Shown: piece by piece, positions 1 to 5,453 of the stretch
Numbering within the stretch: the first letter of the stretch is position 1
How the letters are laid out: every line of letters begins with the position of its first letter
Origin: Desulfobacterales bacterium
GTDB lineage: Bacteria; Desulfobacterota; Desulfobacteria; Desulfobacterales; C00003060
NCBI GenBank assembly: GCA_030616425.1
Contig: JAUWXJ010000158.1
Location: 1-5,453, forward strand
Length of the DNA: 5,453 bases
Direction: 5' to 3'
Notes under the pieces: generated by a model
What the model was told of the DNA's origin: nothing
Databases searched by the model: none
The model's input: only the letters and a program-made list of their open reading frames with translations
Position numbers and translations under genes: made by a program

Positions 1-684
1 CCCCATGAGCCGTTTGATGGCCATGGAGGTCTTTCCCTTGGTTTTGGCCTCCAGCAGACGCCCCAGAAGGATCAAGGTTACGATCATGGCTGCACCATCG
101 AAGTAGACATGCGGAGCGATGCCGGCAACTGCAAAAAGCTGCGGCAGAAAGGTTGCCACGGCAGAATAAAGATAGGCTGAAAGTGCCCCCACTGCCACCA
201 AGGTGTTCATGTCCGTAGTTTTTTGTCTGGCAGCTTTGATGGCCCCGGAGAAAAAGCGGCTTCCAACCCAGAAGACGACAGGGGTTGTGAGCACCAAAAG
301 GCACAAGAGCATGAACTGTCTTGGAATGGACCTAAGGAACGGGAACCAGTTTTGCATGGAACCAATAAAAACTACCACACTCAAGACCACACCAACAATG
401 AACCTGATCTTTAGATCTCTTATCTCTCTTTCCCGTGCTGCTTCTGCTGGGTCTTCAAGTGAGGTCCCTGCAATGCCCAGAAACTCATATCCTGCCGCAG
501 AAATGAGTTTCTCCACCTCTGCCACGCCAACCCAACCCGGCTCGTGAATGATTGTGGCCCTTCCTGTGGCAAGGTTAACTGCGGCATCGCTGACCCCGTC
601 GAGCGAATTTAAAGCTGATTCCACACGCCGAACACAAGCCGCACACGTCATTCCGTGAATGTTCAGTGTAACCTTATTAGACAA
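1..684 (-). CDS. copA: Cu+-exporting P1B-type ATPase, N-terminal part (cut by window edge)
   Basis: The 228 visible residues form the N-terminus of a heavy-metal P-type ATPase, a family that uses ATP to pump Cu+ out across the inner membrane. An HMA metal-binding domain covers about residues 4-70, with the copper-binding CxxC in GMTCAAC (Cys14, Cys17). A charged linker follows, then hydrophobic segments at about 95-110, 123-140, 160-180 and 193-211. The stretch DMNTLVAVGA (158-167) and the segment YFDGAAMIVTLILLGRLLEA (194-213) are typical of the copper subgroup. The actuator, phosphorylation (DKTGT) and CPC motifs would lie beyond the left edge, so metal specificity rests on these N-terminal similarities. 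The start is TTG at 684-682: an in-frame TAA lies four codons upstream, and the next Met is inside the CxxC loop, too late. A GAAGG lies about 12 nt before the TTG. The start overlaps the preceding 60-codon frame by 8 nt. Confidence 0.9.
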   Translation of the reverse strand, partial: MSNKVTLNIHGMTCAACVRRVESALNSLDGVSDAAVNLATGRATIIHEPGWVGVAEVEKLISAAGYEFLGIAGTSLEDPAEAAREREIRDLKIRFIVGVVLSVVVFIGSMQNWFPFLRSIPRQFMLLCLLVLTTPVVFWVGSRFFSGAIKAARQKTTDMNTLVAVGALSAYLYSAVATFLPQLFAVAGIAPHVYFDGAAMIVTLILLGRLLEAKTKGKTSMAIKRLMG

Positions 685-859
685 CTTCGTAGCTTACCTT
701 CTTGATCTGTTCTCTCACAATGTTCATGTCTATGAAAAAATCGTCATCTTTATGATAAACAGATATGGCGAGAGAAGTAAATGGGGCGAATACTGTATTT
801 TTTAAGCGGTTCAAAAAAATGTCAGTGGGGTAAGAAAAATCAATATAATCTGTTGACAT
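677..859 (-). CDS. Small hypothetical protein or decayed HMA-like domain upstream of copA
   Basis: This is a 60-codon frame from ATG (859-857) to TAA (679-677), overlapping the TTG start of the copper ATPase by 8 nt. I do not recognise it with certainty. Its predicted order (strand near residues 4-9, helix 13-25, strands about 31-37 and 41-46, helix 47-54, strand at the C-terminus) and its ending IKKVSYEVV recall the second half of an HMA domain. The CxxC and most of the first-half signature are missing. Copper ATPases often carry two tandem HMA domains, and joining this frame to the next by a 1-nt shift would give a typical inter-HMA linker. No Shine-Dalgarno lies at a normal distance before the ATG; an AAAAGGA is about 21 nt away. 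The ATG also overlaps the -35 box of the divergent leuA promoter. It may be a real coupled small protein, a remnant, or chance. Confidence 0.35.
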   Translation of the reverse strand: MSTDYIDFSYPTDIFLNRLKNTVFAPFTSLAISVYHKDDDFFIDMNIVREQIKKVSYEVV

Positions 860-881
860 ATGGGAAATGTTATGATTTAAT
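853..881 (+). promoter_or_regulatory. Predicted sigma-70 promoter of the leuA leader transcript
   Basis: A perfect -35 TTGACA (853-858) is followed by a 17-nt spacer and a -10 of TTTAAT (876-881, 5 of 6 consensus). A TG at 873-874, one base before the -10, forms an extended -10. Transcription should start near 888-891, about 35 nt before the leader-peptide ATG. The -35 lies over the start codon of the minus-strand 60-codon frame, so the copper and leucine transcription units are packed back to back. Confidence 0.8.
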
Positions 882-924
882 TCCTTTTCAATTCAAATAC
901 ACATTGTCTACGTGAGGATCTGTG

Positions 925-993
925 ATGCGTTTGTTACTGCTTGATCTTTTGCTTCTTCTTGGGCTTCTTCAGGGGGAGGTCTGCCTGCGGTAA
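925..993 (+). CDS. leuL: leu operon leader peptide (attenuation sensor)
   Basis: This 22-codon reading frame begins MRLLLLDLLLLLGLL and ends at TAA 991-993. Twelve of its 22 residues are leucine, eleven of them packed into residues 3-15, read by CTT (7), TTG (2), CTG (2) and TTA (1). It has a good Shine-Dalgarno, GAGGA at 914-918, six bases before the ATG. Its role should be to measure charged leucyl-tRNA: stalling in the Leu run leaves the antiterminator left arm (981-990) free, while finishing translation parks the ribosome over that arm. The last codons of the peptide form the left arm of the antiterminator, and the stop codon follows directly. The product itself probably has no function. 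The frame is unlike leuA or any other gene here, and its position directly before leuA supports the assignment. The symbol leuL is given by analogy of role, not by sequence homology. Confidence 0.9.
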   Translation: MRLLLLDLLLLLGLLQGEVCLR

Positions 994-1030
994 CCAACGC
1001 ACAATCGAGATAATGACGGGCCGCAGGCAG
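981..1030 (+). promoter_or_regulatory. Antiterminator stem of the leuA attenuator
   Basis: CTGCCTGCGG at 981-990 is the exact reverse complement of CCGCAGGCAG at 1021-1030, giving ten perfect base pairs across a 30-nt loop, with one possible extra T-G pair (991/1020). The right arm shares 1021-1027 with the left arm of the terminator stem, so the two structures exclude each other. The left arm lies in the last codons of the leader peptide, where a ribosome at the stop codon would cover it. Confidence 0.85.
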
Positions 1031-1052
1031 CAAAACCTGCGGCCTTTTTTTT
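1019..1052 (+). terminator. Intrinsic terminator (attenuator) before leuA
   Basis: GGCCGCAGG (1019-1027) pairs perfectly with CCTGCGGCC (1036-1044) around an 8-nt loop, and eight T (1045-1052) follow directly. This is a textbook Rho-independent terminator, placed between a leader peptide and its structural gene, ending 12 nt before the leuA ATG. It should stop transcription when leucine is plentiful. Confidence 0.92.
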
Positions 1053-1064
1053 GCGGAGGGACCA

Positions 1065-2609
1065 ATGAAAAAAATCTTTATTTTTGACACCACCTTGAGG
1101 GATGGCGAACAGGTACCAGGGGCATGCCTCAACGCCAGAGAAAAACAGGAGATCGCCTTGCAGCTTGCGCGCTTGAAGGTAGATGCTATTGAGGCTGGAT
1201 TCCCGATCTCATCCCCGGGCGATTTTAAAGCTGTGGAAGCGATTGCTGAAAAGGTTAAAGGCCCTGCAATTGTGGCACTTGCACGTGCGGTTCGCAAAGA
1301 TATTGAAACGGCCTGGAACGCCATAAAAAAAGCGGAGAAGCCACGCATTCACGTATTTCTGGGGACCTCGGATATTCACATCCAGAAAAAATTTGGGCTT
1401 GATCGAGAAAAGGCACTAGAGAAGGGGCTTGAGGCCTTGAAGTTCGCCAAATCCCTTTGCCCTGATGTGGAGTATTCCACCGAGGACGCCTCACGCTCTG
1501 ACCCAGATTATCTCGTGCAGGTGTTGGAGCAGGTCATTGCTGCCGGTGCTACAGTCGTCAATATCCCGGACACGGTTGGCTATGCGGTTCCCCAGCAGTT
1601 TGGCCAGCTCATCGCATACCTACGAACAAATGTGTCAAGCATCGACAAGGTTGTGCTCAGTGTCCATTGCCACAACGATCTCGGCCTTGCCACGGCCAAC
1701 TCATTGGCAGCTGTGGAAAACGGAGCAAGACAGATCGAGTGTACTATGAACGGCCTTGGAGAAAGGGCGGGGAATGCTTCCTTAGAAGAGATCGTTATGG
1801 CCATCAAGACCCGAAAGGACTATTTTCAGTTCTTCACCGCTGTAAATACCCGGGAGATCATGAAAACCAGCAAGTTAGTTAGCCGTTTGATGGGAATGCC
1901 GGTCCAGGCCAACAAGGCCATTGTAGGCTCGAATGCCTTTGCCCATTCTTCCGGTATCCACCAAGATGGAATCCTCAAAGACCGTGCCACGTATGAGGCT
2001 ATCCGCCCCGAGGAGGTGGGGATAACCGAACATGCGATGGTGCTTACGGCAAGATCGGGCAGACATGCTCTCAGACACAAGATTTCTGACATGGGCTATG
2101 ATCTTCAGGAACAAGAATTTGAAACGGTTTATAATCAGTTCCTCTCAGTTGCCGATAAGAAAAAGAGGGTCTATGATGAAGATGTTGCTGTAATAGTACA
2201 GGACGTAATCTTTGCTCATTTAGATCAGAGCATATTCTACACCCTTGAATCATACAAAGTGACCACGGGCAACGGAGAGCTCCCAGAGGCCCGGGTGAAA
2301 CTGAGACGCGACGATGTCGTTTTGGAGGCAACCACTCAGGGTGACGGCCCTATAGACGCTATCTTTAAGGCGATTGACAAGGTTGTGGGCTCATATCACA
2401 AACTTGAGGACTTTCAGGTAAAGGCCGTGACCGAGACCAAAGAGGCCATGGGCATTGCTACTGTGCGGGTGTCTCGAGAGGGTCTTCGTGCTCTGGGTCG
2501 GGGCTCCAGCACAGACATCCTCAAGGCAAGCGCCAAGGCTTATGTCCAGGCTATAAACCGGCTCCACTGGTTGCTTCAGCGCAATTCTGAGGCTCGCCCT
2601 GTTAAATAA
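1065..2609 (+). CDS. leuA: 2-isopropylmalate synthase
   Basis: LeuA condenses acetyl-CoA with 2-oxoisovalerate to give 2-isopropylmalate, the first committed step of leucine synthesis, in the cytosol. The 514-residue length is normal for the bacterial (shorter) form. The N-terminal HMGL-like TIM barrel (about residues 4-270) begins with FDTTLRDGEQ (7-16), which holds the catalytic Arg12 and metal-binding Asp8. It also carries EAGFP (43-47), STEDASRSD (138-146), NIPDTVGY (166-173), the metal ligands HCHNDLG (His201, His203) and NGLGERAGN (229-237). SGIHQDG (296-302) lies in the linker region. The C-terminal regulatory domain (about 385-505), where leucine binds in this family, shows GDGPIDA (426-432) and GRGSSTDI (478-485). 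These motifs favour LeuA over citramalate or homocitrate synthase, though substrate preference cannot be settled by eye. The start is fixed by GGAGG at 1055-1059, five bases upstream. The gene stands alone here: no other leu or ilv gene adjoins it. Control should be by the attenuator in front of it and by leucine feedback. Confidence 0.96.
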   Translation: MKKIFIFDTTLRDGEQVPGACLNAREKQEIALQLARLKVDAIEAGFPISSPGDFKAVEAIAEKVKGPAIVALARAVRKDIETAWNAIKKAEKPRIHVFLGTSDIHIQKKFGLDREKALEKGLEALKFAKSLCPDVEYSTEDASRSDPDYLVQVLEQVIAAGATVVNIPDTVGYAVPQQFGQLIAYLRTNVSSIDKVVLSVHCHNDLGLATANSLAAVENGARQIECTMNGLGERAGNASLEEIVMAIKTRKDYFQFFTAVNTREIMKTSKLVSRLMGMPVQANKAIVGSNAFAHSSGIHQDGILKDRATYEAIRPEEVGITEHAMVLTARSGRHALRHKISDMGYDLQEQEFETVYNQFLSVADKKKRVYDEDVAVIVQDVIFAHLDQSIFYTLESYKVTTGNGELPEARVKLRRDDVVLEATTQGDGPIDAIFKAIDKVVGSYHKLEDFQVKAVTETKEAMGIATVRVSREGLRALGRGSSTDILKASAKAYVQAINRLHWLLQRNSEARPVK

Positions 2610-2640
2610 GATGTCCTACATCGGTTGAAGATCCCTGCAG

Positions 2641-2655
2641 TCCCGCCTGGCGGGA
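2641..2655 (+). terminator. GC-rich hairpin after leuA, possible weak terminator
   Basis: TCCCGC (2641-2646) pairs with GCGGGA (2650-2655) around a 3-nt loop, 31 nt after the leuA stop. It is compact and stable-looking, but only two T follow, so it does not meet the usual intrinsic-terminator pattern. It may end or stabilise the leuA mRNA. The rest of 2610-2856 holds no convincing gene. Confidence 0.4.
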
Positions 2656-2723
2656 TTCGACCATAAGGAAGTTTATCATTTTTAGAGGCGCTCGCTAACC
2701 CCGGACAGAGAACTCCAATCCGA

Positions 2724-2750
2724 TTGACTTAAGTACATAAATTGTATTAT
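2724..2750 (+). promoter_or_regulatory. Candidate promoter of the large lipoprotein gene
   Basis: TTGACT (2724-2729, 5 of 6) and TATTAT (2745-2750, 5 of 6) are separated by 15 nt, shorter than the preferred 17. The stretch is AT-rich compared with its surroundings and lies about 105 nt before the gene start. Read-through from leuA is the alternative. Confidence 0.4.
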
Positions 2751-2843
2751 GGTCCCCTTATCTATCGCATGCCTTCTCATTATGTTGAGATAATTTTGAA
2801 ACCGCTTCCAGAGGCTATGGGCGATCGGTAAATAGATTTCCAT

Positions 2844-2849
2844 GAAGGA
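2844..2849 (+). promoter_or_regulatory. Ribosome binding site choosing the lipoprotein start
   Basis: GAAGGA lies seven bases before the ATG at 2857. An in-frame ATG at 2842 would overlap this site and has no Shine-Dalgarno of its own, so 2857 is preferred. The alternative would add only MKDFK to the signal peptide. Confidence 0.65.
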
Positions 2850-2856
2850 CTTTAAG

Positions 2857-5453
2857 ATGAAGAGCTTTGCTTCGAGAAGTCTTACTTTTTGCATTCTGCA
2901 CTTTGCTTTGTGCGCTTTCACACTCCTGGGATGTACAGTAGCCACTAAAAGGACAGCAATTGCCCCTGTGATCAGCACCCTCTTCAAAGGGACCTACAAG
3001 GTCGATCCATATCTAAAGACCCACATGCCCAGGACTGTGGCTGTACTTCCTTTTGCGGATCAGTCTAAGAGCAAGCGAGGCGTGGAAACCGTGCGTAAGG
3101 GATTTTACAATCATTTCAGTTCCGTTCCTTACACAGACATGGAGCTTTACCGCGTAGACCGCCTTTTGAGAAAGGCTGGACTCACCGATCCCCAAACCAT
3201 AACCAATACCCCACCCCAGAAACTGGGAGAGATCCTGAAGGTAGATGCTGTGGTATTTGGTACTGTGTCAAACTTCGACAAGTTTTATGCACTTCTCTAT
3301 TCACAGGTGGCAGTGGGGGCAGAGATCAAGATGTTTGACACCGAGACCGGGCACTTCCTGTGGAGCGGCCAACATGTGGCCCGCAAACATCAGGCAGGGC
3401 TGTCGACTACGCCCATAGGAATCGTTGCTACTATTATCTCCACGGCTATGAATATCCGGGACATTCAGCTCCTCAGGGCCTGCGACGATCTGTTCCGGGA
3501 CATGGTCCAAACAATCCCTGTGCCCACTATTGCCGAAGCAATCCGGCCTCCCGTCATAACCCTTCTCACACAGGATACAAAAGGTCTCCCCAAGAAGGCT
3601 GGAGATGAAATCAGGGTAGTTATCAAGGGAGACCCAAACATGCAGGCAAGCTTTGATATAGGAACCTTTAAGAAGGGAATTGACATGGTGGAAGTTGAAC
3701 CGGGTGGCTACCTGGGAACCTATAGGGTAGTCCCCGGAGACAACGTGACTGAGGCGATTGTGACAGGATATCTCTATGACGATTCGGGTAACACTGCGAA
3801 CTGGATAGATCCAGTGGGTACGTTCACTATCGATACTACTCCGCCGGCAATTCCTAACGAGCTAAGCACTGTGGGCCGCGACAACTTTGTGATTTTGGAC
3901 TGGGCCAAGAACTCTGAAGCGGATCTTGCCGGTTATCGTATTTATCGGAGCAAAACACCCCTCACCGGATTTGAGGCCGTGGGGAAGACAGAATTCAATA
4001 CATATAAAGATCAGCAAGCAGCTAACTTCCAGGGGTATTATTACAAGATATCAGCTGCGGACCGGGCTGGCAATGAGAGTAAAAGGGCGGATGCGGTCAT
4101 TGGCATGGCTGTAGCACCTGGTCCCACACCATTCTCTGGGGAGGTAACAGAGGATACAACGTGGTATTCCGGGGCAAGCCCTTATGTGCTTGAAGGAGCC
4201 GTAATAATTAGAGATCAGGCCACTTTGACCATCGAGCCGGGCACAACTATTGAATCCACGGGTGATGGGCTTCGAATCGAGGGTCGTCTGCTTGCTCGCG
4301 GTGACGAAGCGCACCTTATCATCTTTGCCGGCCAAGATCACAAGCCCTGGGAAGGGATATCTTTTTACAATGTAAAGGGCGAAGAGAATATAGTTGAGTT
4401 TTGTAGAATCCGAGACGCTAGTGTGGGAGTTGCTTGCCAATCGTCTTCGCCAGTTATAAAGGACTGCGAGTTTACCGAGAATACGGACGGCATCAGGGTG
4501 ACAGGTGCGTTTTCCGAACCTGAGATATTGAACAATACCATTCACAAGAACAGCGGGATAGGGATGGTGATCCTGGAAGGTGCAAAACCCACGATTGAGG
4601 GAAATACGATCCGGGAAAACAGCAAGGGAGGGGCCTTTATCGAGGGGGCATCACCTACAATAGTCCACAACACCATAGTTCAGAATACAGGGTCGGGAGT
4701 CAGTGCAGTTAAGAGTCACGCTGAGATCAGGAGAAACAATATCTATGACAATAAACCTTATGACATGGTGGGTACTATGTCTGGAGAACCCCTCTCTGCC
4801 AGGGACAACTGGTGGGGTACGAGGAATGGTCTTGACATCCTTGCACGAATCACAGGGCGTATTGACATTGGCAGCATCCTGGACGGCCCTTATTCTGAGG
4901 GGAAAACCATCAAGCTGCCCATTCTTCAAGGGCCATTGGGCGGCGAGATAAGGGCTGATTCCTTTCTCACGCTTTCAAACAGTCCGTATACCATTGAAAA
5001 GGAGATAATCGTCGATGGTGGAGCCACCATATACGTTGAGCCGGGCGTCAAGCTGATGTTCGATCAAAACACCTCCATCATCTTAGAAGAAGGAGGCATG
5101 ATAGCCCGGGGAAAGAAGGAACAACCTATTATCTTTACATCATCGGGCGCCTCACCTTCGGCTGGAGACTATTTGAATGTGGTCCGTTTTGCTGCTCGGA
5201 CTGAGGTCAACAGTTTTTTTGAATATTGCGTCATGAAATATGCTACTACCGCAGTTGACGTCCACTTTGGGTCGCCTGAGATATCGTATTGTTATATTGC
5301 TAACAACGCGCAAAGTGGCATCAAGTGTCGTAACGACGCAGCACCCAAGATTTTTTATAATACGATTACGGAAAACTCGGGGACAGGGGGAATCGAGTGT
5401 GTTGGGATGTCAAAGCCCAAAATCAATCACAACAATATTGTAAAGAACGCCGT
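2857..5453 (+). CDS. Modular lipoprotein: GNA1162-like, Ig-like, FN3-like and beta-helix modules (3' end beyond window)
   Basis: The frame stays open for 865 codons to the window edge. Residues 1-26 are a lipoprotein signal: a short basic start, a hydrophobic core and the lipobox LLGC with Cys26. Thr at +2 suggests outer-membrane delivery. Residues about 59-222 resemble the GNA1162/DUF799 lipoprotein family: TVAVLPFAD (60-68), VDAVVFGTV (129-137), a SQVAVGAEI stretch and CDDLFRDMVQTIP (209-221). Residues about 229-328 look like an Ig-type beta domain ending in DTTPP, followed by an FN3-like domain (about 329-414) with LDWAKNSEADLAGYRIYR and a RAGNES ending. From about 428 two right-handed parallel beta-helix modules follow, each opened by an EPG motif (460-462; 728-730). 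The first shows rungs of about 22-24 residues rich in xNxI-xxN and a closing DNWWG (650-654). It probably displays a surface or periplasmic binding or adhesive scaffold. No catalytic residues were recognised and the function is unknown. Confidence 0.9.
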   Translation, partial: MKSFASRSLTFCILHFALCAFTLLGCTVATKRTAIAPVISTLFKGTYKVDPYLKTHMPRTVAVLPFADQSKSKRGVETVRKGFYNHFSSVPYTDMELYRVDRLLRKAGLTDPQTITNTPPQKLGEILKVDAVVFGTVSNFDKFYALLYSQVAVGAEIKMFDTETGHFLWSGQHVARKHQAGLSTTPIGIVATIISTAMNIRDIQLLRACDDLFRDMVQTIPVPTIAEAIRPPVITLLTQDTKGLPKKAGDEIRVVIKGDPNMQASFDIGTFKKGIDMVEVEPGGYLGTYRVVPGDNVTEAIVTGYLYDDSGNTANWIDPVGTFTIDTTPPAIPNELSTVGRDNFVILDWAKNSEADLAGYRIYRSKTPLTGFEAVGKTEFNTYKDQQAANFQGYYYKISAADRAGNESKRADAVIGMAVAPGPTPFSGEVTEDTTWYSGASPYVLEGAVIIRDQATLTIEPGTTIESTGDGLRIEGRLLARGDEAHLIIFAGQDHKPWEGISFYNVKGEENIVEFCRIRDASVGVACQSSSPVIKDCEFTENTDGIRVTGAFSEPEILNNTIHKNSGIGMVILEGAKPTIEGNTIRENSKGGAFIEGASPTIVHNTIVQNTGSGVSAVKSHAEIRRNNIYDNKPYDMVGTMSGEPLSARDNWWGTRNGLDILARITGRIDIGSILDGPYSEGKTIKLPILQGPLGGEIRADSFLTLSNSPYTIEKEIIVDGGATIYVEPGVKLMFDQNTSIILEEGGMIARGKKEQPIIFTSSGASPSAGDYLNVVRFAARTEVNSFFEYCVMKYATTAVDVHFGSPEISYCYIANNAQSGIKCRNDAAPKIFYNTITENSGTGGIECVGMSKPKINHNNIVKNA
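4138..5453 (+). repeat. Two diverged beta-helix modules within the lipoprotein gene
   Basis: Module 1 (about 4138-4851) and module 2 (about 4939 to the window edge) share their order of motifs. Each has SPY, then a strand pair, then an EPG turn (residues 460-462 and 728-730), then an ARG turn (480-482 and 750-752), then IIF, then N-rich rungs beginning SPxI. The offset between matching motifs is nearly constant, 268-270 residues. The resemblance is at protein level; I see no long DNA identity, so the duplication is old or the two share a common domain type. Confidence 0.65.

Larger units (their letters stand above)
888..1064 (+). promoter_or_regulatory. Leucine attenuator leader region of leuA
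   Basis: This is the predicted 5' leader RNA between the promoter and leuA. It carries, in order, a Shine-Dalgarno (GAGGA, 914-918), a Leu-rich leader peptide (925-993), an antiterminator stem (981-990 with 1021-1030), a terminator hairpin with T run (1019-1052) and the leuA Shine-Dalgarno (GGAGG, 1055-1059). This is the full set of parts of ribosome-mediated transcription attenuation as known from enterobacterial leu, his, trp and ilv operons. No T-box signature is present. I found only a weak candidate for a separate anti-antiterminator (CAGG 970-973 with CCTG 984-987), so the ribosome itself is probably the switch. Confidence 0.88.

Noticed and set aside
203..547. Plus-strand open frame of 114 codons opposite the copper ATPase
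   Set aside because: The minus strand here encodes clear conserved ATPase segments, so this is a shadow frame.
685..860. Copper-responsive operator (CueR or CopY type) before the ATPase
   Set aside because: I found no convincing dyad or promoter with the long spacer expected for CueR, only weak AT-rich matches.
888..1064. T-box riboswitch upstream of leuA
   Set aside because: No T-box core (AGGGTGG...ACCGCG type) is present. The Leu-rich translated leader and overlapping stems explain the region better.
908..1348. Minus-strand open frame of 146 codons across the leader and the 5' part of leuA
   Set aside because: It lies opposite the leader peptide, attenuator and conserved LeuA start motifs and has no recognisable motif. 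It is a shadow of leuA.
2682..2987. Minus-strand open frame of 101 codons with a hydrophobic start
   Set aside because: It overlaps the antisense of the lipoprotein signal peptide, whose hydrophobic codons explain its character. No supporting motif.
4051..4545. Minus-strand open frame of 164 codons inside the lipoprotein gene
   Set aside because: It is antisense to the FN3 and beta-helix coding sequence, has no recognisable domain or clear ribosome site, and is explained as a chance frame.

Overview
The window reads as chromosomal DNA of a Gram-negative bacterium. The evidence is a signal-peptide lipoprotein of the GNA1162 family without an inner-membrane retention residue after its cysteine. 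The mix of moderate GC, a stand-alone bacterial-type leuA, a Cu+ ATPase and a large beta-helix surface lipoprotein would suit a deltaproteobacterial (Desulfobacterota-type) genome, but that placement is inference only. No mobile element, CRISPR array, tRNA or rRNA was seen.

Layout: (i) 684 down to 1, minus strand: the N-terminal 228 residues of a copper-exporting P1B-type ATPase, running off the left edge, with a TTG start. Upstream of it and overlapping it by 8 nt is a 60-codon reading frame (859-677, minus) that may be a decayed or split-off HMA-like domain. (ii) 853-1064, plus strand: a compact control region for leuA. It has a strong-looking promoter, a 22-codon leader peptide with 12 leucines, a 10-bp antiterminator and a mutually exclusive 9-bp terminator with a run of eight T. 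This is a leucine attenuator of the ribosome-stalling type, and it is the most striking signal in the window. (iii) 1065-2609: intact 2-isopropylmalate synthase, LeuA, 514 aa. (iv) 2610-2856: an intergenic stretch with a GC-rich hairpin and a candidate promoter. (v) 2857 to the right edge, plus strand: at least 865 codons, with no stop inside the window, of a modular lipoprotein. Its order is lipoprotein signal, GNA1162-like domain, Ig-like segment, fibronectin type III-like domain, and two successive right-handed beta-helix modules.

How it fits together: leuA is transcribed divergently from the copper-ATPase locus, and its transcription should be tuned by leucyl-tRNA supply. When charged Leu-tRNA is plentiful, the ribosome reaches the leader stop codon, covers the left antiterminator arm, and the terminator forms before leuA. 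When leucine is short, the ribosome stalls in the Leu run and the antiterminator forms, allowing read-through. The large lipoprotein downstream has no evident functional tie to leucine synthesis and probably has its own promoter.
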